Source of the DNA: Bacteroidales bacterium UBA1256
GTDB taxonomy: Bacteria > Bacteroidota > Bacteroidia > Bacteroidales > Paludibacteraceae
Direction of reading: 5' to 3'
Length of the DNA stretch: 25,552 nt
Assembly: GCA_002308195.1 (NCBI GenBank)
Contig: DBVU01000032.1
Location: 1,588-27,139 of the forward strand
The notes below the pieces were generated by a model. The model saw only the letters and a list, made by a program, of their open reading frames with translations. It made no database searches and had not been told where the DNA came from. Below are positions 8,070-15,973 of the stretch, piece after piece (position 1 is the stretch's first letter; every line of letters starts with the position of its first letter). A program made the position numbers and the translations under genes.

Positions 8070-9495
8070 TCATCAATTGTACACGGTGGTTGGTCACCCA
8101 GTGTAATCCATTCTCCGACAATCCATTGGCGGCGCTGATTTTGCCATCTCCGTATTGTACGGATGTTATCTCATACTCTACACCCATCTGGAATTTACCC
8201 ATAGTCCAAAGCAGAGTAGGCGACACACGCCACATGCGATTTAGCTTGGCAAAACTATTCTTGCAGAAATAGAGTTTGTCAGCCAATCCATCTCCATCTG
8301 CATCCAGTAGAGCTTCTTTGGTTCCGAAATTCTGGACATAGCCTCCGAAGAGGATTCCTTGCAAACGATGTTGTGTGCCCGCCTGGTCCGGTTGGCCGAT
8401 ATTGCCACCATAGACGATGCTGAGCCAAGAAGAACTATTGCGCGTTGGAGTATATTCCCACGAACCATCCGCATTGATGGCCTTCACACCATAACCACCA
8501 TTCAGATTCATATGCTCGCCAGATTCTGCAAAAACGGATTTGGCTTTTATTGAGAAATCGCCGTGCTTGTACATGAAATATACAAATGGAGAGCAAGTAG
8601 TTAGGCGGTCCTTTACGGTAACTGTTACCTCGTTGCCTCCTGCATCAAGAACAGTTCCTTGATGACGCGGTTTGATACTCAGCACATCTACTCCCGCGCG
8701 CATAAGTACGCCACACGGGTGATGAAAACTCAGACCACCATACACCTCAGGAGTCTTAGCGTAGAGCATATATTCGGCCGATGCGCCTTCCGGGCCAGTT
8801 GAGGTATATTGCATTTGCCACAATGCTGTACCGGTTAACGTAAAATATTTGCCCAGACGTGCGTCCATGCGGACTTGCGGTGTACGGCTAAACGGGCCGA
8901 TAGGAGCACCGTTGTTGAGCGCTATAGCATCGCAGAGGTCTGCTGCTATAGGATGCCATGCTTGACCAATAGTAAGGTCTACACGTGCATAATCGCGCTT
9001 ATTCATTGGTAGACTATCCCATGCTAGAGTCAAATAGGCTTGACGCAGACGTAACTGTGCAGTTCCTGTCACAGGGTGGTTCTGACCGTTTACCTTGCTT
9101 AGTCCCGCATAGAAATCGGCTTCGATTTTACCGCCGAACTCAGTGTTTCGCCATTTATAACCGGTAACATTCAGTCCCACACGGCTAGTAAGCGACAGAA
9201 AACGGAAAGTGCTTTGCGCATTCAGATCTTCGCGTGGTACACCCGATACTTCAGCCTCTGCTTCTGTCTGGTTCCACAGATTATCCTTTGGCATATACAT
9301 ATATAGATCTGCCGTTCCGGAAAGGCACTCGCGACTATCGTAAGCAAAGAAATTGCGCACAAAGCCATACACCTTGTAGTGTTGTTTGAGATGCGTTTTG
9401 ATTCGCTCTTGTTTGGCAATACGCGCACTATCCACCGTTTGAGCATAACTGCCTACGGTCAGAAAAAGAAAACAAACTAATACCAATCGTTTCAT
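8053..9495 (-). CDS. DcaP-like outer-membrane beta-barrel protein
   Basis: 480 residues. The N-terminal signal peptide (about 1-18, ending VGSYA) precedes a short helical linker and a long run of alternating aromatic/hydrophobic strands, for example FGGKIEADFYAG, QLRLRQAYLTLAW and RVDLTIGQAWHPI. The C-terminus ends RVQLMTKYNF; a terminal phenylalanine is the usual signal for BAM-assisted insertion. The strand pattern resembles DcaP-type trimeric porins common in Bacteroidetes; this is recognition by pattern only. A role as porin for small anionic solutes is possible but not shown. It is downstream of and co-directional with the anion transporter gene, with a 129-base gap holding a hairpin. 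Its end overlaps the GNAT gene by 17 bases. Confidence 0.7.
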   Translation of the reverse strand: MKRLVLVCFLFLTVGSYAQTVDSARIAKQERIKTHLKQHYKVYGFVRNFFAYDSRECLSGTADLYMYMPKDNLWNQTEAEAEVSGVPREDLNAQSTFRFLSLTSRVGLNVTGYKWRNTEFGGKIEADFYAGLSKVNGQNHPVTGTAQLRLRQAYLTLAWDSLPMNKRDYARVDLTIGQAWHPIAADLCDAIALNNGAPIGPFSRTPQVRMDARLGKYFTLTGTALWQMQYTSTGPEGASAEYMLYAKTPEVYGGLSFHHPCGVLMRAGVDVLSIKPRHQGTVLDAGGNEVTVTVKDRLTTCSPFVYFMYKHGDFSIKAKSVFAESGEHMNLNGGYGVKAINADGSWEYTPTRNSSSWLSIVYGGNIGQPDQAGTQHRLQGILFGGYVQNFGTKEALLDADGDGLADKLYFCKNSFAKLNRMWRVSPTLLWTMGKFQMGVEYEITSVQYGDGKISAANGLSENGLHWVTNHRVQLMTKYNF

Positions 9496-9530
9496 ACTTC
9501 AATTTTAGTCATTTGTTTTTATCCGCTAAA

Positions 9531-9555
9531 GGAGCAGTCCATGAAAGACTGCTCC
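9531..9555 (-). terminator. Perfect 9-bp hairpin, possible terminator of transporter gene
   Basis: GGAGCAGTC (9531-9539) and GACTGCTCC (9547-9555) form a perfect stem with a seven-base loop, 70 bases after the transporter stop codon. On the minus strand only three T residues follow, so it is a weak intrinsic terminator at best. It may instead stabilise the mRNA 3' end or protect the leader of the outer-membrane gene that starts at 9495. Confidence 0.45.
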
Positions 9556-9624
9556 AACATAACACATATTTTTTTGCAGACAACATTAAGATAAAAGAGT
9601 GTTATGTATGGCGAATAAAATAAG

Positions 9625-11028
9625 TTAGAATGGGAATAGCAACACTACAGCATACGAAACTGCTATACCGAGCAGACCCACGATCAAGCCGACAACGGTC
9701 ATATCGTGTGTCTTGATCATACCGGTAGAAGAAGCAATAGCATTCGGAGGTGTTGAAATAGGGAAGAGCATAGCGAACGAAGTAGAAGCAGCTACGCAAA
9801 CCAGTAGGGTAGTCACACCTCCGAGACCTGCAAGGTTCTCAGTCATAGCACCGCCTACAACGGCCAGAATAGGCACTAGGAGGTTAGCGGCAGACGAGTT
9901 GGCGATGAAGTTGGACAACAACCATCCGAGCAGACCTGCAATAATCAGAATTGCTACTGCCGACCATGATCCAAATGGAATAGCTTCTACCAAAGATGCT
10001 GCCAAACCAGTCTTATTGAGGGCTGTGCCGAGAGCAAAACCACCTGCGACCATCCACAGTACGTGCCAGTCAATCTTTGCAAAATCGTCCTGAGAGAAGA
10101 TACCTGTCAATGCGAATACTGCGAACGGAATCAAAGCAATTACATTCGAATTGAGGTGAGTCAATTCACCGGTCATCCAGAGTAGGATAGTCAAGAAGAA
10201 TGTTACGGTAACTGTCCAGAACTTCCAATCCCTTTTGCACTCACCATCAATTTTGATTTCAATGCTTTTGGCCTTGAATGGGAAAAGGAACATGAGCAGC
10301 TGCCAAGCGAAGAGAACCATGACGATAACTACCGGTACAAAACGGAGCATCCATGCGCCAAAACCGATTTCGATGCCATTGGAGGCTAACTGACCGATAG
10401 CGATAGCATTAGGAGGAGTACCAATAGGTGTACCCAAACCACCAATGTTCGCCGCGATAGGAATAGCCAATGCGAGACTAATACGTCCCCCTCCGTTCTC
10501 CGGAAGAGTTTTCAAAACCGGTGTGAGGAAGGCCAACATCATAGCTGCGGTAGCGGTATTGCTCATAAACATAGACATAATGCTGATGAGTGTCAAGAAT
10601 CCCAGTAGGACAAATTTAGGTTTTGTTCCAAAAGGCTTGAGTAGGATACGTGCCAGATAGACATCGAGACCTACTTTACTAGCAGCAATAGCCAGAACAA
10701 ATCCACCCAAGAAGAGCATTATGATAGGATCGGCAAAAGCAGCCATCAGTTCCTTGAAATTAACCAAATCGCCCATTTCGGGTTTGGTTAGTCCCTTGTT
10801 GCTGACTGCCAGCAATAGGAATACAACCGTGCTGACCGAGGTCGCCCAAGCAGGAATAATCTCGAACATCCACATCAGCGCTGCGTAGCAGAAAATAGCA
10901 ATTGTGCGCTGCTGAACCACAGTCAGACCATCAATGCCGAAGAAAGAAGTCGGCACAAAAAGCAGGAAAAGCACCACAAATATTGTCAGTGGAGCTAATA
11001 CATGATTTTTAACGTTGAATTGTTTCAT
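9625..11028 (-). CDS. DASS/SLC13-family sodium-coupled anion (dicarboxylate) transporter
   Basis: 467 residues, about 11-13 membrane segments, inner membrane. The internally repeated DASS architecture is visible: the first half has MSNTATAAMM (SNT at 156-158) and LGTPIGTPPNAIA (198-210); the second half has SNFIANSSAANLLVP (372-386) and LFPISTPPNAIA (421-432). These pairs form the sodium and substrate sites of INDY-type transporters. Expected substrates are succinate, fumarate or malate, though sulfate transport also occurs in the family. The ATG at 11028 gives a short cytoplasmic N-terminus. The 390-base leader carries a cobalamin riboswitch and an intrinsic terminator, so expression should fall when adenosylcobalamin is plentiful. 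Import versus export direction is not decided by sequence. Confidence 0.9.
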   Translation of the reverse strand: MKQFNVKNHVLAPLTIFVVLFLLFVPTSFFGIDGLTVVQQRTIAIFCYAALMWMFEIIPAWATSVSTVVFLLLAVSNKGLTKPEMGDLVNFKELMAAFADPIIMLFLGGFVLAIAASKVGLDVYLARILLKPFGTKPKFVLLGFLTLISIMSMFMSNTATAAMMLAFLTPVLKTLPENGGGRISLALAIPIAANIGGLGTPIGTPPNAIAIGQLASNGIEIGFGAWMLRFVPVVIVMVLFAWQLLMFLFPFKAKSIEIKIDGECKRDWKFWTVTVTFFLTILLWMTGELTHLNSNVIALIPFAVFALTGIFSQDDFAKIDWHVLWMVAGGFALGTALNKTGLAASLVEAIPFGSWSAVAILIIAGLLGWLLSNFIANSSAANLLVPILAVVGGAMTENLAGLGGVTTLLVCVAASTSFAMLFPISTPPNAIASSTGMIKTHDMTVVGLIVGLLGIAVSYAVVLLFPF

Positions 11029-11060
11029 ATTACGTAAACTAATTTTAATAGGTTTGTCAT

Positions 11061-11098
11061 AAAAAAAAAGATGCCTTCTCCACCTTCATGGAAAAGAC
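11061..11098 (-). terminator. Leader terminator, riboswitch expression platform
   Basis: On the minus strand GTCTTTTCCA (complement of 11089-11098) pairs with TGGAGAAGGC (complement of 11073-11082) over ten base pairs with two G-U, loop of six, then ATC and nine T residues (complement of 11061-11069). It lies between the riboswitch aptamer and the transporter ATG (11028), the layout of transcriptional attenuation. A GGAAGGAGAAC segment upstream (complement of 11153-11163) could pair with the left arm as an antiterminator; this pairing is inference. Confidence 0.88.
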
Positions 11099-11188
11099 AA
11101 ACCGAACCATGCGGACGCAGTGCCGCTAAATATACATGGTATACAGGTCTCAGTTCTCCTTCCTCGAGGATGTGCATCCGAGCTGCTA

Positions 11189-11358
11189 TATATCGGCAGG
11201 TCTCCTGACTTGTGCCACAACTATTCGCCTTCCCGATGTCTCAGTGGCATAATGAATAGTTGCTTTGGTCTATATTTCCAGGCACTTACAGTAGCGGGAC
11301 TGTCCGGGATTTACACCCGATTCCCTTTTGATTTCGTGTCTTAACGAAAACCGATATA
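11189..11358 (-). promoter_or_regulatory. Adenosylcobalamin (B12) riboswitch aptamer
   Basis: Read on the minus strand the element has the conserved core of the cobalamin riboswitch in order: AAAAGGGAAT, CGGGTGTAAATCCCGGAC, AGTCCCGCTACTGTAAG, the B12 box GCCACTG (complement of 11242-11248), CGGGAAGGC, and CAAGTCAGGAGACCTGCC. The closing P1 helix is explicit: TATATCGG (complement of 11351-11358) pairs with CCGATATA (complement of 11189-11196). A promoter sits about 35 bases upstream and a terminator follows before the DASS gene. No other gene lies downstream on this strand before 11028, so the transporter is the regulated gene. Confidence 0.96.
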
Positions 11359-11391
11359 CTTAGTATAGCATCGATATTTCAAAAACTGATA

Positions 11392-11423
11392 CAAAAGTAC
11401 TGCTTTTTCGTGATACGTGCAAA
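11392..11423 (-). promoter_or_regulatory. Promoter of the B12 riboswitch/transporter transcript
   Basis: Minus-strand TTTG (complement of 11420-11423), a 20-base spacer, and TACTTTTG (complement of 11392-11399) match the Bacteroidetes promoter exactly. Transcription should begin near 11385, about 27 bases before the aptamer's P1 helix. Confidence 0.85.
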
Positions 11424-11505
11424 TTTTGGAGGGATTTTCGATTGTAAATTTGAAAATTGACAACTACGCTTTATAAATATACCTATATTTAATAGTATTA
11501 GGAAG

Positions 11506-11539
11506 AAAAATACCGGTCTCGTAGAGTTGCGAGGCCGGT
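11506..11539 (-). terminator. Terminator of the 46-aa small gene
   Basis: ACCGGTCTCG (11512-11521) and CGAGGCCGGT (11530-11539) form a ten-pair stem with one G-U and an eight-base loop. On the minus strand it is followed by ATTTTTC, a usable T run. It lies 43 bases past the small gene's stop and 83 bases before the riboswitch promoter box, so it insulates the two units. Confidence 0.82.
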
Positions 11540-11581
11540 TTCGTTAAGTTAAGGTAGGTTTAATGGGAACAGTTAGGATAG

Positions 11582-11722
11582 TTACTGATGCATGCGGAAG
11601 TACGAACCGCAACGAGCACCAGTGTAGCAATCGGAGTAGGGGCGCGTATTGTAGTCGTCCATGAACAGGCGTAATGCTGTTTCCTCCATCGTGGATAAGA
11701 TTGTAGATAATTTCTCTTTCAT
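11582..11722 (-). CDS. Small 46-residue protein with own promoter and terminator
   Basis: ATG at 11722, TAA at 11582-11584. The protein opens MKEKLSTILSTMEETALRLF, a likely amphipathic helix, then has a tyrosine/cysteine-rich second half, DYNTRPYSDCYTGARC (C32, C38), ending GSYFRMHQ. There is no signal peptide or membrane segment, so it should be cytoplasmic. I do not recognise the family. Support is contextual: a perfect Bacteroidetes promoter 60 bases upstream (11782-11813) and an intrinsic terminator 43 bases downstream frame exactly this reading frame. A longer overlapping frame (11544-11888) contains the promoter inside it and is less credible. A two-codon ATG TGT TAA lies in the leader. 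An RNA-only role for the transcript cannot be excluded. Confidence 0.6.
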   Translation of the reverse strand: MKEKLSTILSTMEETALRLFMDDYNTRPYSDCYTGARCGSYFRMHQ

Positions 11723-11781
11723 CTTCAGAATAGTTAGGTTTAGGTTTAACACATTTTTTATAGTCTCTCAGAAAAGTGGTG

Positions 11782-11813
11782 CAAAAGTAGTACAAATCTG
11801 TGAATCGTGCAAA
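11782..11813 (-). promoter_or_regulatory. Promoter of the 46-aa small gene
   Basis: Minus-strand TTTG (complement of 11810-11813), exactly 20 bases, then TACTTTTG (complement of 11782-11789). The -7 octamer and spacing are the same as in the riboswitch promoter. Expected start near 11775, giving a leader of about 50 bases. Confidence 0.82.
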
Positions 11814-12353
11814 CAAAAAGTGCAAATTGTATACATAATAAGTGTGAATATAAAAATGCAGTATTTTGTTCACATATCTGCCGATCACAAATTACATCAA
11901 GCCGCCGATTTTGAGAGTCTATGTCTAGAGCATATACACAAAGCGGAGTAGGGGAGTAGATCCTGCAGAAAGGCACTGTAGGTGGCACTGTGAATTGTTC
12001 CACGCTTGCATATAATCGCTAAATAAGCACTCATAACTTCCTATAAATCAGTAGTTATGGCTTTTACCTAGTCTTTTACTTTAACCACTACCATCTATTG
12101 TCCGGAATATGGGCCAAATTAGTATATGTAATGCATATTATATATGAATATATACTGAAAATCTGCATGTTACGAGTATTACCTATAATGAGATAGCGTC
12201 CTATAAATGGATACTTTCTTGAGTACAGCCTAAAATGAATCAGAGGGACTATACAGATCTGTGTTTCTCCTGCATTGTTTTGAAATATTCACAATTGTAA
12301 ATTGTATATATTCACAACTGAAAATAAAATATTTACAAAAAATGCTGCACATA
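11814..12353. other. AT-rich gene-free stretch with inverted repeats
   Basis: No credible protein or tRNA is seen over about 540 bases between the small gene's promoter and the regulator's promoter. Visible structure: CATAACT (12032-12038) and AGTTATG (12053-12059) as a perfect 7-bp inverted repeat; the palindrome ACAGATCTGT (12253-12262); and ACAATT-GTA-AATTGT (12291-12305) flanked by two ATATTCACAA direct repeats (12285-12294 and 12308-12317). Much of it resembles decayed or regulatory sequence; no gene remnant is recognised. Confidence 0.5.
12291..12305. promoter_or_regulatory. Candidate operator palindrome upstream of the XRE regulator
   Basis: ACAATT-GTA-AATTGT is a perfect 6-3-6 dyad, 49 bases upstream of the -33 box of the regulator gene. 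Two ATATTCACAA direct repeats 23 bp apart overlap and follow it. Its location and symmetry suit a dimeric HTH protein, possibly autoregulation, but only position and symmetry support this. Confidence 0.35.
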
Positions 12354-12385
12354 TTTGTGTATTTCACATTTTTTTTGTACCTTTG
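12354..12385 (+). promoter_or_regulatory. Promoter for the XRE-type regulator
   Basis: TTTG at 12354-12357, 20 bases, then TACCTTTG at 12378-12385. Expected start near 12392, leaving a leader of about 77 bases that contains a 21-codon reading frame. Confidence 0.82.
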
Positions 12386-12406
12386 CCGCGGATTTTGTTC
12401 AGTAAT

Positions 12407-12472
12407 ATGCTAATAGCTGAAAATATCAGAACTTTCGTGAGAATTGAATATTTGAAATCATTTATACTATGA
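12407..12472 (+). CDS. Possible 21-codon leader ORF coupled to the regulator
   Basis: ATG at 12407 opens a frame (MLIAENIRTFVRIEYLKSFI, then L) whose TGA overlaps the regulator's ATG as ATGA (12469-12472). It lies wholly inside the predicted leader. The overlap would allow translational coupling. The peptide itself has no recognisable feature, and a frame this short can arise by chance. Confidence 0.3.
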   Translation: MLIAENIRTFVRIEYLKSFIL

Positions 12473-12873
12473 ATGAAAGAGAACGCATTGAGCATCTAAT
12501 TCATGAGCTCAAACTCTCTGCTCGTCAATTTGCAGAAGAGATTCATGTACAACCAGGCACTATCAGCAATATGATGAGTGGCCGCAATAATCCAAGTCTG
12601 GAGGTAATGAAACGTATTATGCAGCGTTATCCTACTCTAAATCCAGAATGGCTGATTGTAGGTAATGGCAAAATGTGGCGTACAGAACCAGGCAAAGAGG
12701 CAGGACTATTTGATGAACTGGCTCCTAATGGCGAGAATAACGCGCTACGCGCTGCCTTTAATGCCAAAAAAGAAGAGCCGCAGATAATTGCAGCTCCTCA
12801 GAAACAAATACGAAATATCGTAGTGTACTATACCGATGGTACGTTTGAGGACTTTACATCAACGCGTAGTTGA
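12469..12873 (+). CDS. XRE-family helix-turn-helix regulator
   Basis: 134 residues. The N-terminal part (about 5-65) is a Cro/CI-type DNA-binding domain: helix 2 SARQFAEEIHV, turn QPG, recognition helix TISNMMSGRNNPSL, then NPEWLIVGNGKMW, a phrase typical of Bacteroidetes XRE regulators. A low-complexity linker (about 72-112) leads to a C-terminal strand-rich tail, NIVVYYTDGTFEDF. No enzymatic or peptidase domain is present. Targets are unknown; autoregulation through the upstream dyad is a guess. Its last 20 bases overlap the 3' end of lon on the opposite strand, so the two genes converge without a terminator between them. Confidence 0.88.
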   Translation: MNERERIEHLIHELKLSARQFAEEIHVQPGTISNMMSGRNNPSLEVMKRIMQRYPTLNPEWLIVGNGKMWRTEPGKEAGLFDELAPNGENNALRAAFNAKKEEPQIIAAPQKQIRNIVVYYTDGTFEDFTSTRS

Positions 12874-15232
12874 TTACCTCGCTTATATCGTGTACAAAGT
12901 GGAATTTCAGTCCCTTTAGGTACATATCCGGTATTTCCGTTACATCTTTTCGGTTATCCTCGCAGAGGATAATATCCGTAATACCTGCTCGTTTAGCCGC
13001 GAGCAGTTTTTCTTTGACTCCACCAATAGGCAGCACTTTGCCGCGTAGTGTCATTTCGCCTGTCATTGCAATACGCGGCTTAACCAAACGGCCGGTGAAG
13101 GCTGAGACGATAGCAGTAGTCATAGTGATTCCTGCACTAGGTCCATCCTTAGGAATTGCGCCCTCCGGTACATGTATATGTACCGACTTGGTATCAAACA
13201 GTTTTGGATCGATGCCAAACTGCTCGGCGTGAGCACGCGTATATTCGAGTGCAAGGGTAGCGCTCTCCTTCATTACATCGCCCAGATTGCCGGTCATAGT
13301 CAGCGTTGGAGTCTTGGCGGTACTGAGACTAGTCTCAATGAAGAGAATCTCTCCGCCCACTTGGGTCCATGCCAAACCAGTGACTACACCCACATATTTG
13401 TTGGTTTCCCATGTGTCGCGTGTATAGCGTGCTTGGCCTAAGTATTGGCGCAAGTCATCTTGCGTAACTGTCACATTGTATGTCTCTTCCAATGCCAACT
13501 TGGTATCTATCTTACGGCATATCTTAGCTATCTGACGTTCCAGATTGCGCACACCGGATTCACGTGTGTAGTCATCAATGATATGTCCGATAATCTCTTT
13601 CTTCAGTTTCAGCTGAGATGGCTTCAATCCATGGTTCTGCAGCTCTTTTGGCACCAGATGGCGTTTGGCTATTTCCTCTTTCTCTTCCTGCAAATAACCG
13701 GTCATCTCAATCAGTTCCATACGATCGAGTAGAGGGCGTGGAATGGTATCGAGTGTATTAGCCGTAGCGATGAAGAGTACGCGACTCAGATCGTAATCTA
13801 CGTCCAGGAAATTGTCGTGGAAAGTGTTGTTCTGTTCCGGATCAAGCACTTCGAGAAGTGCCGATGTAGGATCGCCCTTGTAGTCCATGCCAATCTTATC
13901 GACTTCGTCGAGCACAAAGACAGGATTGCTAGTACCACATTTCTTGATGCCATCAATGATTCGTCCAGGCATAGCACCAATGTAGGTGCGGCGATGTCCG
14001 CGAATCTCTGATTCGTCATGCAGCCCACCTAACGAAACGCGTACGTACTTGCGTCCCAGAGCTTCAGCAATGCTTTTTCCCAGACTGGTTTTGCCGACTC
14101 CCGGAGGGCCATATAGGCAGAGAATAGGCGATTTGACAGGGTGCGCTTTTTTCTCTTTGTCGCTGCGAAGTCCCAGTTGGCGCTGCACGGCCAAGTATTC
14201 GACGATGCGTTCCTTGACTTTATCTAGTCCGTAGTGATCGCGATCGAGTACCGCTTGAGCGTGTTTCATGTCGAAATTATCGTCCGAGAAAACGCCCCAA
14301 GGCAATGCCAGAAGAGTCTCTACGTAGTTTTGCTCGGTGGAGTAGTCCGGCGCATGAACCGACATCTGCTCGAGGCGTTGCAGCTCTTTCTCAAAGACGG
14401 CAGCCATATCGTCGGACCAGAGTTTCTGTCGTCCGCGTTCACGCAGATTCTTGATAGTTTCTGCGCCTGTGTCGCCCAAGTCCTGCTTAATGGTCTCAAT
14501 CTCCTCGCGAAGGAAATACTCGCGTTGCTGCTTGTCCATCGCCTCATGCGTACGGCGGCGTATATCCGCCTTCATGTCCTGTATCTCCACGACTTTCTGC
14601 AGCATAGAGAGTAGGGCAGTGGTACGCTCTATCATCGAGTCATAGGCCAACAGCTGCAGCTTCTGATCGAGTGTCAACTCGAAGAGTGAGCAGACGAAAT
14701 TGACGAACGTAGGGCCATTATTCAGGTTGCGCAGCGTGTTTTGTATGTCCCAACGCGGCTCTTCACGCATGCCAAGCAGACGAAGCGAGAGTTCGCGTAC
14801 TTCCTCGTACATAGCGGCAAACTGGCGGTCGCGTGCCTTAGGCATTTTCTCAGGCAATACGAATACCTTAGCGCGCATAATTCCGCTCTCAGTCTCCTCA
14901 AAATCAGATACTTCGACGCGTTCGCATCCCTCAAGAATGGCCATTTTGGTCTGTGATTCGTCCGGCAGGGTAACTACCTGCATGACGCGTGCCAAGACAC
15001 CAAGTCCGTAGAGATCGTTCTCCGTAGGTTCGCTCACTTGGCTATCTTTCTGCGTGAGAACAATGATTTTCTCGTTAGTGCGGTTAGCTGACTTGATCAG
15101 TTTCAGGCTGTTAGCACGGGAAACGGCTATCGGCATAACGACTCCCGGGAACAACACAGTGTTACGGATGGGAAGTACTTGATACTTGGTTTCTGATTCT
15201 TGAACCTCAATTATTTCTTTTTCTTTTGCCAT
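12854..15232 (-). CDS. lon: ATP-dependent endopeptidase Lon (LonA)
   Basis: 792 residues, full-length LonA, a cytoplasmic AAA+ protease degrading misfolded and regulatory proteins. The N-terminal substrate-binding domain (from YQVLPIRNTVLFPG) is followed by a coiled-coil region (about 215-300), Walker A GPPGVGKT (375-382), Walker B VFVLDEVDK (438-446), and the C-terminal peptidase with the Ser-Lys dyad S699 (PKDGPSAG) and K742 (GGVKEKLLAA). All key residues are present. The ATG at 15232 gives MAKEKEIIEV, a charged leader before the conserved domain. No convincing vegetative promoter was found in the 178 bases upstream. It is convergent with and overlaps the XRE gene by 20 bases. Confidence 0.97.
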   Translation of the reverse strand: MAKEKEIIEVQESETKYQVLPIRNTVLFPGVVMPIAVSRANSLKLIKSANRTNEKIIVLTQKDSQVSEPTENDLYGLGVLARVMQVVTLPDESQTKMAILEGCERVEVSDFEETESGIMRAKVFVLPEKMPKARDRQFAAMYEEVRELSLRLLGMREEPRWDIQNTLRNLNNGPTFVNFVCSLFELTLDQKLQLLAYDSMIERTTALLSMLQKVVEIQDMKADIRRRTHEAMDKQQREYFLREEIETIKQDLGDTGAETIKNLRERGRQKLWSDDMAAVFEKELQRLEQMSVHAPDYSTEQNYVETLLALPWGVFSDDNFDMKHAQAVLDRDHYGLDKVKERIVEYLAVQRQLGLRSDKEKKAHPVKSPILCLYGPPGVGKTSLGKSIAEALGRKYVRVSLGGLHDESEIRGHRRTYIGAMPGRIIDGIKKCGTSNPVFVLDEVDKIGMDYKGDPTSALLEVLDPEQNNTFHDNFLDVDYDLSRVLFIATANTLDTIPRPLLDRMELIEMTGYLQEEKEEIAKRHLVPKELQNHGLKPSQLKLKKEIIGHIIDDYTRESGVRNLERQIAKICRKIDTKLALEETYNVTVTQDDLRQYLGQARYTRDTWETNKYVGVVTGLAWTQVGGEILFIETSLSTAKTPTLTMTGNLGDVMKESATLALEYTRAHAEQFGIDPKLFDTKSVHIHVPEGAIPKDGPSAGITMTTAIVSAFTGRLVKPRIAMTGEMTLRGKVLPIGGVKEKLLAAKRAGITDIILCEDNRKDVTEIPDMYLKGLKFHFVHDISEVINYALM

Positions 15233-15410
15233 AAATTGCTTCTATATATATAAATAGGAGTGCTTCAACAAATAAGCTATTTTACATAATCGTGATTAGG
15301 TTGTAAAACTATATATTGTTAAATATGTCTTGCGTTTAATTATGTACAATAATTATACCAACAATTATCGTGATGATTTTTAACTGACAAATTGGCAGAG
15401 AAAGATGAGC

Positions 15411-15851
15411 TTAATCCACTTTGAGTTCTTGGTAAATCATGGCACGGATAAAGTTGTCAAAGCGGCTATAACGTTTTTGTTTGCCAGATTTATCTGTTGG
15501 CGCTTGCGGATCCGGTTCTCCTTTGAGTTGTTTATGGAAGCGGCCGAGATACTGCTGTACGAGTGCTTTTTCTTCCTCTGAAGCCTCGTCAGGATTTTTG
15601 AAAGCACGTATTAATGCGGTCGTGCGCTTGGCTGCTTCTCCGAAAAGCTCCAGATGAGCGAGTTCTGCGCCTTTTGGCGGATTGTGTTTATAATCGCGTT
15701 TGTGCAAGTGATAATACACTTCTGGCTCACATTCTTTGGTAATGGAGCCATCCGGCGTATGGAGATGCTTTTGCCGTGTGACGAGTTCGTGTTTGCTGTC
15801 CCAGGCTCCCTTAACGAGATCAATACCTGCTGAGAAATCAATTTTTGCCAT
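15411..15851 (-). CDS. Conserved hypothetical basic protein
   Basis: 146 residues, soluble, no signal peptide or membrane segment, rich in Lys, His and Arg. It opens MAKIDFSAGIDLVKGAWDSK, has a central block YYHLHKRDYKHNPPKGAE, a helical part (LFGEAAKRTTALIRAFKNP, then a Glu-rich helix), and a lysine-rich linker before the end SRFDNFIRAMIYQELKVD. I recognise no named domain. The basic composition would permit nucleic-acid binding, but this is speculation. It is transcribed alone from a clear promoter (15974-16005) with a leader of about 115 bases, upstream of and co-directional with lon (178-base gap). Confidence 0.7.
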   Translation of the reverse strand: MAKIDFSAGIDLVKGAWDSKHELVTRQKHLHTPDGSITKECEPEVYYHLHKRDYKHNPPKGAELAHLELFGEAAKRTTALIRAFKNPDEASEEEKALVQQYLGRFHKQLKGEPDPQAPTDKSGKQKRYSRFDNFIRAMIYQELKVD

Positions 15852-15973
15852 AATTTTATTGAGTTTTGATAAATTTCTTGTGTTTTTATTGAATTTGTTG
15901 GATGATTTTAGTATAATTATAGTGGACTAATTTCCTAGTAATGATATACTAATCACCTACTATTATTTCGGTG

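Noticed and set aside
11120..11344. A 74-codon plus-strand frame
   Set aside because: It is the complement of the cobalamin riboswitch, whose conserved structure explains the sequence.
11544..11888. A 114-codon minus-strand frame overlapping the 46-aa gene
   Set aside because: A perfect promoter lies inside it, its translation shows no domain, and the 46-codon frame fits the promoter and terminator better.
12000..12350. 6S, SRP or RNase P RNA in the gene-free stretch
   Set aside because: The conserved sequence blocks of SRP and RNase P RNA were not found; a GTCCGGAA-like stretch near 12100 lacks the surrounding SRP loop sequence, and 6S cannot be judged by eye.
15233..15410. Small RNA or promoter upstream of lon
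   Set aside because: Only weak AT-rich inverted repeats and no full -33/-7 match were found.
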